Below, piece after piece: positions 17,318 through 26,563 of a DNA stretch of 64,000 bases. The stretch comes from a bacterium 210820-DFI.6.37 (GTDB lineage: Bacteria > Bacillota > Clostridia > Peptostreptococcales > Anaerovoracaceae). Within the stretch, counting starts at the first letter, position 1. Every line of letters starts with the position of its first letter. The notes beneath the pieces are model-generated. The model worked only from the letters and a program-made list of their open reading frames with translations. It did no database searches and was not told where the DNA came from. The position numbers and the translations under genes were made by a program. The stretch covers positions 62,001 through 126,000 of the forward strand of contig JAJCKG010000004.1 in the NCBI GenBank assembly GCA_020558355.1, read 5' to 3'.

Positions 17318-17333
17318 TATTCACATTTGAATA
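17318..17333. promoter_or_regulatory. TATTC-N6-GAATA dyad (activator site)
   Basis: TATTCACATTTGAATA has 6-bp arms (TATTCA/TGAATA) and lies 53 bp upstream of the -24 element at 17265. A degenerate copy, TATTCAATATCGACTA, lies at 17386-17401. The pair is placed as expected for enhancer sites of the neighbouring sigma-54 activators. Confidence 0.6.
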
Positions 17334-17423
17334 CAGTATAAGTTATTCTTATGCTATTTTCAGTCTTTCTTATGGATCGGCAGATTATTCAATATCGACT
17401 AGAATAATTTAATTTTGAATAAT

Positions 17424-18821
17424 TCATTTTATGTACCGGCTGATTTTTCGAAAAGCCGTTGACTGGCTGATTTTCAAGGCCTTTGCCACTCCGACTGTCG
17501 TCCTGTATTTTTCATAAGCGTTTTTTATAATTTTCCCCTCAAATTCCGCGACCGCTTGCTCCAACCCCTGTTCTTCCACCTCCAGATCGCTCTGGTTCCA
17601 TGGAACATCCTTTATTTTCAGCATTTCCTCCGGTAAATGCCTTACGGTAATAAATTCTCCCTCGCTTGTCATTGTCGCGCGCTCAACTACATTAGCGAGC
17701 TCCCGGACATTTCCCGGCCAGGAATAAGACAGCATGACTTCCACCGCAAGGGGATGAATCTTTTTATTTAATCCATACTTTTTATTATTTTCATTTAAAA
17801 AATGCCGCGTCAGAGGGATGATATCATCGGTACGTTCCGAAAGGGGCGGAATATCGATCTTAATAACATTGAGCCGGTAAAAAAGATCCCTGCGAAATTT
17901 TCCTCTGTTTGATAAGTCCTCCAGGTCCTGATTGCTGGCAGCGATCAGTCTGAAATCCACTTTCAGCTCCTGTCTGCCTCCTACCCGGACCAGCGTTTTA
18001 TCCTGAATGACTTTTAAAAGCTTTGCCTGCAGATTCAGCGGCATCTCTGAGATTTCATCCAGCAGCAGGGTTCCTCCGTCAGCCAGTTCAATCAGCCCTA
18101 CCTTTCCTTCTGTATTGGCTCCGGTAAAGGACCCCTTCTCATAGCCGAACAGTTCTGATTCCAAAAGATTTTCCGGAATTGCCGCGCAGTTGATATCAAT
18201 GAAGGGGCCGCCGCTCCGCTTGCTCTGCTGATGCACGGTCTTAGCCATCATGGTTTTTCCAACGCCGGAAGGTCCCAGGAACAAAATATTGGCGTCAAAA
18301 TTGGCGACCCGATGAATGGTGTCCAAAATCTTCTTGATTTGAATCGATTGCCCGATGACGCCGTCCTCCAAAGCCGCTCTCTGGCGCAGCTTGTTGATTT
18401 CTTCCGTGTATTGCTCGATCTTGTTTTCCAGCTGGGAATAGCTCTTTCGCAGCTCCAGGATCTCTGTAATGTCCCTTGAAAAGCTGACCACCAGCTGCAG
18501 GTTTTCTTCCGAATCGAAGACTGGCGTTGCCGTTACCACAATGCTTCTATCCCGGTTGGTTTTCTGCTGCATTGTAATTTTCTCTCTTTTCTGGATGACC
18601 TTCGCAATGACGGACGGCCGAAAATAGCCCTCTCGTTCCAGATCATATACAGTTCGTCCCACCGCGAGTTCTTTCTTTATTCCATACTCGTTTTCAAAGG
18701 TCGGGCTTACCCGCAGCACAGTCCCCTGTCCATCCGATATGAGAAGATCATCATGCATCGCGTCCACAATCGCGTCAAAATTGGCGGTCAGAACTTCTTT
18801 TATGTTTTTCCCATTCTTCAT
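17424..18821 (-). CDS. Sigma-54-dependent activator, PAS-AAA+-HTH (copy 2)
   Basis: This 465-residue paralogue of the 15482-16873 protein has the same order: PAS (about 15-115), coiled coil, AAA+ domain with GPSGVGKT, GSFTGA and GGTLLLDE, and a TyrR-like helix-turn-helix (TVGVAKALKISQSTAFRKI). The PAS and AAA+ regions are nearly identical to copy 1 over long stretches, while the region between the AAA+ and helix-turn-helix differs, so the two probably arose by tandem duplication and may read similar signals. Its start is next to an AGGGTG ribosome site, and a 28-bp palindrome ends 18 bp upstream, implying autoregulation. Confidence 0.92.
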   Translation of the reverse strand: MKNGKNIKEVLTANFDAIVDAMHDDLLISDGQGTVLRVSPTFENEYGIKKELAVGRTVYDLEREGYFRPSVIAKVIQKREKITMQQKTNRDRSIVVTATPVFDSEENLQLVVSFSRDITEILELRKSYSQLENKIEQYTEEINKLRQRAALEDGVIGQSIQIKKILDTIHRVANFDANILFLGPSGVGKTMMAKTVHQQSKRSGGPFIDINCAAIPENLLESELFGYEKGSFTGANTEGKVGLIELADGGTLLLDEISEMPLNLQAKLLKVIQDKTLVRVGGRQELKVDFRLIAASNQDLEDLSNRGKFRRDLFYRLNVIKIDIPPLSERTDDIIPLTRHFLNENNKKYGLNKKIHPLAVEVMLSYSWPGNVRELANVVERATMTSEGEFITVRHLPEEMLKIKDVPWNQSDLEVEEQGLEQAVAEFEGKIIKNAYEKYRTTVGVAKALKISQSTAFRKISRYIK

Positions 18822-18838
18822 TTCATCACCCTGGCTTC

Positions 18839-18866
18839 AAAATGTATTCATATCTGAATACATTTT
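18839..18866. promoter_or_regulatory. 28-bp palindrome in front of activator copy 2
   Basis: The core TGTATTCATATCTGAATACA (18843-18862) extends to a perfect 28-bp inverted repeat with 12-bp arms around TATC. It is 18 bp upstream of the start codon at 18821, where binding would block transcription or translation initiation. The core matches the site at 15415-15434, pointing to a shared operator. Confidence 0.65.
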
Positions 18867-18886
18867 ACCACGTTACCGGCATGAAA

Positions 18887-18943
18887 GAAAGCGATAAAAA
18901 AGATACACCTTTATGATCAAAGTGTATCTTTCGTATCGCTTTC
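18887..18943 (-). terminator. Terminator after the [FeFe] hydrogenase gene
   Basis: Outer arms GAAAGCGATA (18887-18896) and TATCGCTTTC (18934-18943) plus inner arms AGATACA/TGTATCT form a two-part stem with a T-run on the minus strand. Confidence 0.65.
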
Positions 18944-18984
18944 CTCGTTTAAATTGATTTTTATGGAAGTTCTGAGGCCCCTCT

Positions 18985-20442
18985 TTACAAAACGCCATCC
19001 GCTTTTTCCAGGGCTTCTTTGATAGTTTCTATGCTGGAGGTTTTTCCATACGCATCCACTTCCTTCTTATTGGCTTCTCCGTGTGTCAGACAGCCGGCGC
19101 CTCCGATACAGCCGCCGCCGCAGATCATGCCCTCAACAAAGTTGTTAGGCAGGACCCCCTTCTTCGCGCGGGTCAGGGCAGGCTTGCATTTATCAATGCC
19201 TTCACATACAAGCGGGTCAAACTTGAAGTCGCCCGCTTCTAATTCCTTTACCGCTTCCGCTACCGCGTCGGTCACGCCTCCGGTCCTGGCAAAAATTCTT
19301 CCAAAATAAGTCGCGTCGTCCAGGGCTGTTTCCGGCAGTTCTTCCACAATGATGTCCTTGCTGTCAATGACGGCCTGCAGCTCCTCAAAGGTCATTACAT
19401 AATCGATATAGTCTTTCACATGATCCTGCTTGATCTCCATTTTCTTTGAGGTACACGGTCCGATGAAAACAATCTTCGCGTCCCTGTCATGCTCCTTGAT
19501 GAATTTTCCCAGTGTTGCCATAGGCGAAAGGTTGTGAGAAATGTTATCCTTTAATTCCGGAAATTTTGTCTTTATGTATTTTACAAAGGCCGGGCAGCAG
19601 GATGAAGTCAAAAATCCCTTTTCTATCAGCTCCTGGGCCTCTGTATACGCAACCATATCCGCGCCTAAAGCCGCTTCTGCCACTTTGTAGAAGCCCAGCT
19701 CTTTTATAGCTGTCACTACCTGTCCCAATTCGGCGTAAGTAAACTGACTTGCGATGGCAGGGGCCACCATTGCGTAAACCTTATAATTCCTGTTATTGTC
19801 ACTGGCCATGATGGTGTTGATCACGTCAACGATACTGGAAGTATCTACGGTCGCTCCAAATGGACACTGATAGACACAGGCTCCGCAGGCCACACATTTT
19901 TCGTTATCGATCTGAGCCTCACCGCCTTCAGCCATATGGATCGCGTCCAGCTTGCAGGCCCGTTCGCATGGACGCTTAAAGTCCGCGATCGCTCCATACG
20001 GGCATACCTTCGCGCATTTTCCGCACTCTACACATTTGCTCTTATCAATATGGGCCATCTGTTCATCATCAAAGGTAATAGCCCCCAGCTTGCAGGCGTC
20101 CCCGCAGCGGTGAGCGATACACCCCCGGCACAGATCGGTAACAGTATGTCCGGCCTCCGGACATTCATCGCACGCAATGTCAATGACCTGGATCACATTG
20201 GGGTTGTCCTTATTTCCTCCCAGCGCGATTCTGATACGCTCCGCTACAATCGCCCGATCTTTATAAATACAGCAGCTCATTGGAGGCTCGCCCTTTTTCA
20301 CAATCTCATTCGCGATTTCATTAAAGACAGCAAAGGAGTCATTTCCCAGCCATGTCTGATAAGCCACCTCCATCAGCACTTTGTACTTCAGCTCCTGCAC
20401 ATTGGTATCAAAAATTCTCATATTGTTCACCTTTAATTTCAT
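18985..20442 (-). CDS. Monomeric [FeFe] hydrogenase (group B-like)
   Basis: The 485-residue protein has an N-terminal cysteine-rich ferredoxin part (about 85-205) with CxxCxxxC clusters (CVECGKCAKVC, CVACGACVYQC) and a C-terminal H-cluster domain with L1 TSCCPAF, L2 IGPCTSKK and L3 EGMICGGGCIGGAGC. These supply the four H-cluster cysteines. The AF after TSCCP and the L3 form differ from well-studied group A enzymes and point to the group B type found in Clostridia. It would reduce protons or oxidise hydrogen in the cytoplasm with ferredoxin. It stands alone; no hydEFG maturation genes are in the window. Confidence 0.85.
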   Translation of the reverse strand: MKLKVNNMRIFDTNVQELKYKVLMEVAYQTWLGNDSFAVFNEIANEIVKKGEPPMSCCIYKDRAIVAERIRIALGGNKDNPNVIQVIDIACDECPEAGHTVTDLCRGCIAHRCGDACKLGAITFDDEQMAHIDKSKCVECGKCAKVCPYGAIADFKRPCERACKLDAIHMAEGGEAQIDNEKCVACGACVYQCPFGATVDTSSIVDVINTIMASDNNRNYKVYAMVAPAIASQFTYAELGQVVTAIKELGFYKVAEAALGADMVAYTEAQELIEKGFLTSSCCPAFVKYIKTKFPELKDNISHNLSPMATLGKFIKEHDRDAKIVFIGPCTSKKMEIKQDHVKDYIDYVMTFEELQAVIDSKDIIVEELPETALDDATYFGRIFARTGGVTDAVAEAVKELEAGDFKFDPLVCEGIDKCKPALTRAKKGVLPNNFVEGMICGGGCIGGAGCLTHGEANKKEVDAYGKTSSIETIKEALEKADGVL

Positions 20443-20471
20443 ATCGTTTTTTCTTTAACAATCCTGATAGT

Positions 20472-20500
20472 ATTGTATCATACGTCCCACATAAGTGCAA
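20472..20500 (-). promoter_or_regulatory. Promoter of the hydrogenase gene
   Basis: Minus-strand TTGCAC (20495-20500) and TACAAT (20472-20477) at 17-bp spacing, about 30 bp upstream of the start codon. Confidence 0.6.
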
Positions 20501-20547
20501 TATTGTTTTGTTAATTTCCACAACTACAGCAAATTAATACAAATACA

Positions 20548-20575
20548 GCCTCGGGCTTTTCAAAAGCTCCGAGGC
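20548..20575 (-). terminator. Terminator of the subtilase gene
   Basis: Arms GCCTCGG/CCGAGGC with inner AGCTTTT/AAAAGC pairing, followed by T-rich sequence, 9 bp after the stop codon. Confidence 0.7.
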
Positions 20576-20583
20576 CGCGTTCC

Positions 20584-23500
20584 TTATTTGCTAGTTTTCT
20601 TGTCTACAATTTTTACTTTACATTTTGCTGTTTTCTTCGACCCGTCTTTTGCTTTGATGGTTATCGTAACAGTTTTTCCGATTCCCGCTTTTTTGGCTTT
20701 TATTACGCCTTTCGCGGATACGGTGGCGTACTTTTTATTGCTGGATTTATAAGTAACTTTTTTACTGGAAGCGTCGGACGGTAAAACCTTTACTTTCAAT
20801 TTGAATGTATTTCCCGCTTTCAGGGTTACTTTTTTCTTGTTGAGTTTGATTTTAGAAACATATTTTCCAAAAGCTGCCGACGCCTTGTGGTTGGAAATCA
20901 TACGGATCTTTTTGGTTTTTCCTTTCACCGTCTTTCCATCCACCTTCAAAGACTTGGCAAAATAACCGGATCTCGCTTTTACTTTTAATATAGCTGTATT
21001 GCCCGGCATATAACCCTGATTGGCTCCCTCGATCCTGCCGCCTTTCATCTTTGGAGCAGTGACCTTTACCAGTCCGCTGCTGAGTTTCGCCGTATAGCCA
21101 GATCCTTCCTCATCATATCCGTAAAGCGCGCTTCCTACCACCGTACCGGTAAAGGAGGATCTGCTGTTTAGTTCCGTTATATGATGATATTTTGTCGCCG
21201 TAAAACGATCCTTACTGATGTTATAAGTAAAGGTATCGCCCAGACCTTCCGCCGGCAGGCCCATGTAGGCAATGCCATCCGCGCAAAGTCCGATGCTGCC
21301 GCTGTAAACCTGATAGGTACTGCCGCTTCGAACTCTTTTGTCCCCTGCGTAATATGGAAGGATTTGTCCTGAAGACGTTTTCCACTTTCCTCCGTCTAAA
21401 ATCAGATTCTTTGGACAGCTCTGCTTTTCCGGATCAATCCCCTTCTGACCCGCGCTGTAGCCCAGCGTATAAATCAGCTTGTTTCCTGACTGAATCGCCT
21501 TTCCCGCGGCGCGGCCTTCTGGAAGCGCAGGTCCATCAGACCACTTTTTAGAGGAAGGATCGTAAATCATTACCCTTTTACTTACTTCCTTTTTGCTGTA
21601 ATCATATCCGCCTATGAGATAAAGCTTTCCGTTATATGCCGCCAGAGTCCAGTCGTCCGTTCGTTTCAGCGCGGAAGGCAGCGCTCCAAGGCTGGCGGTC
21701 TTTCCTGTATTCGGATCTAAGGATATCAGCTTGTACTGTGAAGAGTACGCTGTATCGGACGGGCCGCTTTCTTCTTCCTCTTCTGCAAAAAAGGACCAGT
21801 CATCATCCACATCTCCGCCTACGCTGGTATGTACTTCCGAATAAGCCGCAATATTATACAGCTTCCCATCCATATAAACCAGATCCTTTCCAAAGGTAAA
21901 GTCAAAGGTTGCCTCGCTGGAGCTGTTTTTCTTGAAAAGCTTTTCAGCCTGAACCTGAAGGATCGGCGCAAACTCCATATATTTGCTGTCCGCGGTATCT
22001 AACACCTGAATGGAATCCATTGAAGAATCCGCGCAGTACAGATTTCTTCCGTCCGTAGTCAGGGCATCCGCGGAATACGGGAATTCCAAATCCTCCAGTT
22101 CTGTATAAGCGGTCTTTCCCTTGACCAGATATACATTATTTTTTGTAGCGGTCAAACCCTCTTTTCCTTCAATTGTGATATCAGAAACCAGGTTATTAAT
22201 CCATCCCTGATCTTTGATTATTACCTGCTTCTTTGATTTGCTGACCACCTCCGCTCCAACTCCGTCGATGGTTACCTTTAAGCCTTCCGCATCAAAACCA
22301 GAGCCTTTAATGACGATCTGTTTTTTTGAAGGGTCAACCGAAATGGTTCCGATCCGAGGGCCAACAGCAATATTTTTGCTCAGATCCAGAACGCCTCCTG
22401 CCGCGACCTTATCCGCAAGTCCATCTTCCTTCTGAACGCTGGACAGGACGTAATTGATCCGGTCCTGGCTATCCGCGTCCGGATATTCCGCCGCGGCCAG
22501 TCCGATGGCCCCCGTCACAGCTGGCGCCGCCATAGAGGTTCCATTATAGAAGTCATATTTTCCAAATTTTGTTGTATCCGGTTTTTCCACGCTCAGGCCC
22601 AGATCATCCAGATAAACCTCCATATCCCCTGCCGAGCCAGCCTGTACCAGAAGGATCAGTTCTCTTTCTTTTTCAGGCTTCTCTTCATATCCTCCGCACA
22701 GGAACCCATAATGATTCCAGTAATTCTGCTCTCCTGTAACGTACGTTCCATAGCACTCATAATCAAAGATGAAATCTTCCGGATCCCCAATATCGGTCCC
22801 TTTCGGAACGTCCGCCATAGCAAATATGGATTCATTTGTCTCTGGAGCGCGCACTTTCGCCATTACACTGAAATACGGCATATCCTCCCAGGATATGTCT
22901 TCACTGAGGGTATATGGAATACGCACGCTGGCATATTCGCTTTTTTTCATATTTTTAAAGCTCAATTTCAGCGCCTTGCCTGACGCGCCATCGCCAAAAT
23001 ACTGTTCTGAAGTAGTTTCCGCGGTATAAGCACAAGAGCCGCTGGCTTCAAAGGCGCTTTTCTCAGGAATCGCCCAGCCGCTATCCCCTTCGTAATCATT
23101 AAAGCCCTGAGAAACGGTGTTCTGAACATCCGCGTCATATAAAGACGGGTTATAGCAGTAATACGCGACGGTAGATAAAATATCCGCGCCCGGCGCCGCC
23201 AGATCCACGGAACGTTTTCCGTAATTTGAGAAGTCCGTCAGCTGGTTTTTTTCATTGGACGCCGCTACGCTCAGCTTATATGGGCTTTCTATGTTGGATG
23301 GGAACTCTCCGGTTTCATCATTGTTGCCGCTTTCATTTCCCGCGGCGCATACGGAGACAGCTCCCTTCTGTCCCACAAGATCCATCAGTTTTTCAAAGAT
23401 CTGACTGCTTTCTCCTCCGCCCCAGGAATTATTGATAGCAACTACCTTAACACCCAGGTCCAACGCCTTGTTGATATAGTGATAAGCGCCTACCTCATCA

Positions 23501-24366
23501 GCGCCCCAGCCGGAGCCGCTTTCATCTAAAATTTTCAGCGCCATGATGTTCACTTCCTGGTTGACGCCTGTAACGCCTGTTTTATTATCTCCTTTGGCGC
23601 CGATGATTCCCGCGCAGTGAGATCCATGTCCATTGTCATCCATCGGGTCGTCATCGCCATTGATGAAATCGAATCCATGCTCTCCCTTCAGCTCCGGCTG
23701 ATATGTATTTTCCCATATATTATCCTTCAGATCCTCATGGGTATAATCCACGCCGGTATCAACGATGGCAATCACGTTTTTCGAGCCTTTGATCCCTTTA
23801 TCCCACTTAGCGGCGGCATGAATGGATTTTCCCGCCGTTCCGCCATTCTGTCCGGTATTTTCCATAGCCCATTGTTTTTTGAAATAGGTGTCGTTGGTTC
23901 CCAGGGCCTTTAATTGATAGTTGGGTTCCGCCAGCTCAACATTATCTTTTAACTTCAGCTTGCGGATCAATTCTTTTGTTGAAAGGGAATCCGACTTGAT
24001 CAGAGCGACCCGGATATCGGAACTGGAGCCGGATGTCTTTCCCGCAGCCGTCTTTTTGTCCGCTTTCCCTGAAGCTTCCTGAACACCATCAAAATTCCAG
24101 ATGTTGGACACCTGAAATCCGCTTCCCAGGCCTAAAGCCTTCTTTGCCTTTGCTCTGGTGGAAGCTGTTTCGGTCGCTTTAAAAAGAACCAGCGCCTCTC
24201 CCTCTTTGTATTTTTGGGTCTTCTTTTTTTCCAGCTTCAACGCGGTTGCCGAAGCATTTTTGCTGTCTTTCTTTTCAGCCGCGCTTGCCTTTGCCGGAGT
24301 CAGACCTCCCACTCCCATTGTTACAGCCAAAGCCGCGGACAAGGCAAAGCATAAAATTTTTTTCAT
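20584..24366 (-). CDS. Secreted subtilisin-like protease with inserted domain, Kelch repeats and Ig-like tail
   Basis: This 1260-residue exoprotein has a signal peptide (1-29), a propeptide (about 30-150) and an S8 catalytic domain with D203 (VDTGVDYTHED), H247 (NGHGSHCAG) and S611 (NGTSMAAP). Between the APGADI segment and the serine loop lie about 200 extra residues (about 402-602) that look like a beta-sandwich, ending in a VYLDDLGL segment as in carbohydrate-binding-like domains. Next come an IPT/TIG domain (about 675-745), Kelch-like blades (about 765-1060), and a Lys-rich bacterial Ig (Big_2-like) domain at the C terminus. There is no LPXTG motif or S-layer homology domain. It is probably released or loosely wall-bound; the target is unknown. 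A strong AAAGGAGG precedes the start. Confidence 0.88.
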   Translation of the reverse strand: MKKILCFALSAALAVTMGVGGLTPAKASAAEKKDSKNASATALKLEKKKTQKYKEGEALVLFKATETASTRAKAKKALGLGSGFQVSNIWNFDGVQEASGKADKKTAAGKTSGSSSDIRVALIKSDSLSTKELIRKLKLKDNVELAEPNYQLKALGTNDTYFKKQWAMENTGQNGGTAGKSIHAAAKWDKGIKGSKNVIAIVDTGVDYTHEDLKDNIWENTYQPELKGEHGFDFINGDDDPMDDNGHGSHCAGIIGAKGDNKTGVTGVNQEVNIMALKILDESGSGWGADEVGAYHYINKALDLGVKVVAINNSWGGGESSQIFEKLMDLVGQKGAVSVCAAGNESGNNDETGEFPSNIESPYKLSVAASNEKNQLTDFSNYGKRSVDLAAPGADILSTVAYYCYNPSLYDADVQNTVSQGFNDYEGDSGWAIPEKSAFEASGSCAYTAETTSEQYFGDGASGKALKLSFKNMKKSEYASVRIPYTLSEDISWEDMPYFSVMAKVRAPETNESIFAMADVPKGTDIGDPEDFIFDYECYGTYVTGEQNYWNHYGFLCGGYEEKPEKERELILLVQAGSAGDMEVYLDDLGLSVEKPDTTKFGKYDFYNGTSMAAPAVTGAIGLAAAEYPDADSQDRINYVLSSVQKEDGLADKVAAGGVLDLSKNIAVGPRIGTISVDPSKKQIVIKGSGFDAEGLKVTIDGVGAEVVSKSKKQVIIKDQGWINNLVSDITIEGKEGLTATKNNVYLVKGKTAYTELEDLEFPYSADALTTDGRNLYCADSSMDSIQVLDTADSKYMEFAPILQVQAEKLFKKNSSSEATFDFTFGKDLVYMDGKLYNIAAYSEVHTSVGGDVDDDWSFFAEEEEESGPSDTAYSSQYKLISLDPNTGKTASLGALPSALKRTDDWTLAAYNGKLYLIGGYDYSKKEVSKRVMIYDPSSKKWSDGPALPEGRAAGKAIQSGNKLIYTLGYSAGQKGIDPEKQSCPKNLILDGGKWKTSSGQILPYYAGDKRVRSGSTYQVYSGSIGLCADGIAYMGLPAEGLGDTFTYNISKDRFTATKYHHITELNSRSSFTGTVVGSALYGYDEEGSGYTAKLSSGLVKVTAPKMKGGRIEGANQGYMPGNTAILKVKARSGYFAKSLKVDGKTVKGKTKKIRMISNHKASAAFGKYVSKIKLNKKKVTLKAGNTFKLKVKVLPSDASSKKVTYKSSNKKYATVSAKGVIKAKKAGIGKTVTITIKAKDGSKKTAKCKVKIVDKKTSK

Positions 24367-24489
24367 ACATTCCTCCTTTTAATACACGCAATAACGGGCA
24401 AAAAAACAGAGTACCGCAATGCAGCACCCCAAACTTTTCGGATCATCAAAAGATATATAGATTACCGAACACACTGCAATACACTGGTT

Positions 24490-24524
24490 TGTACAAAACA
24501 TTTTCCCCCTGATTATTTTGTACA
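24490..24524. promoter_or_regulatory. Inverted repeat upstream of the subtilase gene
   Basis: TGTACAAAA (24490-24498) and TTTTGTACA (24516-24524) are perfect 9-bp inverted arms, 17 bp apart, in the 124-158 bp upstream of the protease start, near a TATACT -10-like hexamer. The dyad could be an operator or a leader hairpin; the rest of the 24367-24570 gap shows no gene. Confidence 0.4.
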
Positions 24525-24570
24525 GACTTAGTATATCACATATCCTTACATTATTCTACATATTTTATTT

Positions 24571-24604
24571 AAAAAGGACATTGGCGATATGCCAATGTCC
24601 TTTT
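24571..24604 (-). terminator. Terminator of the bcd-etfBA operon
   Basis: Nearly perfect arms AAAAGGACATTGGC and GCCAATGTCCTTTT around a short loop, 20 bp after the etfA stop codon. Confidence 0.85.
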
Positions 24605-24624
24605 GGAAATTCTGTATTTAAGAC

Positions 24625-25731
24625 TTATTTTGTTGCAGCGTCAAACAGCTCTTCAGCGTTGTCCCATTCAGCAATGATTTCCGGAATAACCTTGTACAGG
24701 TCGCCTACGATACCGAAGTCAGCAACTTCGAAGATCGGAGCGTCCGCATCCTTGTTGATCGCAACGATGATGTCGGAAGTCTGCATACCTGCCAGGTGCT
24801 GGATAGCGCCGGAGATACCGCAAGCAAAGTAGATTTTAGGCTTAACTGTAGTACCAGTCTGACCTACCTGGTGGGAGTGATCGATCCAGCCAGCGTCTAC
24901 AGCCGCTCTGGAAGAACCAACAACTCCGCCAACCTTGTCAGCGAATTCCTTAATCAGTTCAAATCCGGAAGCATCGCCCAGACCTCTTCCGCCGGAGCAG
25001 ATGATGTCAGCGTCAGTTAAGGATACCATTTCCTTAGCGGACTTAACGATTTCAACGATCTTTGTTCTGATATCGCTTTCAGCAACGTTTACATCAACCT
25101 TGATGATTTCACCAGTCGCGCCTGGTACTCTCTCCAGCTTGGACATTACGCCAGGTCTTACTGTGGACATCTGCGGTCTTGTTCTCGGGCAGATGATAGT
25201 AGCCATCAGGTTACCGCCGAATGCCGGACGAGTCATCTTCAGACCAGTGTCAGGGTCGTCTCTCTTTAAGGACGCAGTGTTCAGAGTTGTGTTCGCGTCC
25301 GCGTAGTCGATGTAGTTGGAAACTTTTACATCCAGGTGTGTACAGTCCGCAGTCAGACCAGTATCAGCTCTTGCCGCTACTCTTGGAGCCAGGTCTCTTC
25401 CGATGTGAGTCGCGCCGTACATTACGATTTCTGGCTTGTACTGTTCGATCGCGTCTGTAATCGCCTTTGTATATCCATCAGTTGTATAGTTTTCAAGAAG
25501 TGGATCTTCCAGAAGGTATACTCCGTCAGCACCATACTCGAAACATTCCTGTGCCAGATGCTCGATATTATTACCAACAAGCAGTGCATATACTTTTGTA
25601 TCTTCACTGATATCTCTAGCAAGCTTGTGGCCTTCACCGATCAGTTCCAGAGCCACGTTCATCAGCTTTCCTTCGCGCTGTTCTGCGTATACCCAAATAT
25701 GTTTGTAATCCGCAAAATTTACTGTTGCCAT
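24625..25731 (-). CDS. etfA: Electron transfer flavoprotein, alpha subunit
   Basis: The 368-residue protein has the Etf alpha layout: an N-terminal nucleotide-binding-like domain (1-215) and the C-terminal FAD domain (about 230-365) with [16 protein letters not shown] and [23 protein letters not shown] motifs. With EtfB and butyryl-CoA dehydrogenase it forms the clostridial complex that couples crotonyl-CoA reduction by NADH to ferredoxin reduction (electron bifurcation). It is 13 bp after etfB, the last gene of the bcd-etfB-etfA operon. The gene order and the long N-terminal domain fit the bifurcating type. Confidence 0.94.
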   Translation of the reverse strand: MATVNFADYKHIWVYAEQREGKLMNVALELIGEGHKLARDISEDTKVYALLVGNNIEHLAQECFEYGADGVYLLEDPLLENYTTDGYTKAITDAIEQYKPEIVMYGATHIGRDLAPRVAARADTGLTADCTHLDVKVSNYIDYADANTTLNTASLKRDDPDTGLKMTRPAFGGNLMATIICPRTRPQMSTVRPGVMSKLERVPGATGEIIKVDVNVAESDIRTKIVEIVKSAKEMVSLTDADIICSGGRGLGDASGFELIKEFADKVGGVVGSSRAAVDAGWIDHSHQVGQTGTTVKPKIYFACGISGAIQHLAGMQTSDIIVAINKDADAPIFEVADFGIVGDLYKVIPEIIAEWDNAEELFDAATK

Positions 25732-25744
25732 GTTTTTAACCTCC

Positions 25745-26542
25745 CTATATAACGTGCTTTTGCTTCAGTCTGATAAGCAGATCTTTAGCTAAATCTTTTT
25801 CTGTATCTCCCTCGAGCATCATGCCTTTTCCCTTTGGTTTCGGTGTAAAGGAACGGAATACGTTTGTCGGGGAAGCCTTCAGACCTACAGTAGTCAGGTC
25901 TACTTCGATATCCGCGGCGTTCCATACTTTGATGTCCTTATCCTGATTATAGATACCAGCGATAGACATATATCTAGGAGTGTTCAGTTCCTTGATTGCG
26001 GTCAGCATACAAGGAGTCTGAATGTCGATTACTTCATAACCATCTTCCAGAGCTCTCTGAACCCGGATGTCCTTCATATTGTCAGCAATCTCGAAGTTCT
26101 GAACATATGTAACCTGAGGCAGATCCATCTTTTCAGCAATCTGAGGTCCAACCTGAGCAGTATCACCGTCGATCGCCTGACGTCCAGCGATGATCAGATC
26201 AAAGTCGCCAACTTTCTTGATCGCGGCTGTAACCGCGTTGGAAGTAGCCCATGTGTCAGAACCACCAACAGCTCTGTCACTGATCAGGATACCGTCGTCC
26301 GCTCCCATAGCCAGACATTCGAAGAGCATAGCTTCTGCCTGAGGAGGTCCCATTGTAATTACAGTTACTGTAACATCATCATATTTATCTTTGATATCCA
26401 GAGCTAACTCTAACGCGTTTGCGTCATCTGGATTTAAGATGCTTGGTACACCGTCTCTGATCAGTGTTCCAGTTTCAGGGTTGATTCTAATTTCATTAGT
26501 ATCAGGTACCTGTTTTGCGCACACGATAATTTTAAATGCCAT
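25745..26542 (-). CDS. etfB: Electron transfer flavoprotein, beta subunit
   Basis: This 265-residue Etf beta subunit opens with [23 protein letters not shown], the family's signature, and has an [19 protein letters not shown] segment (about 136-154) that in bifurcating Etfs lies next to the second flavin. It receives hydride from NADH and splits electrons between ferredoxin and the dehydrogenase. It is 21 bp downstream of bcd with an AAGGAGGAAAT ribosome site. Confidence 0.95.
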   Translation of the reverse strand: MAFKIIVCAKQVPDTNEIRINPETGTLIRDGVPSILNPDDANALELALDIKDKYDDVTVTVITMGPPQAEAMLFECLAMGADDGILISDRAVGGSDTWATSNAVTAAIKKVGDFDLIIAGRQAIDGDTAQVGPQIAEKMDLPQVTYVQNFEIADNMKDIRVQRALEDGYEVIDIQTPCMLTAIKELNTPRYMSIAGIYNQDKDIKVWNAADIEVDLTTVGLKASPTNVFRSFTPKPKGKGMMLEGDTEKDLAKDLLIRLKQKHVI

Positions 26543-26563
26543 TTCTAATTTCCTCCTTCTCTT

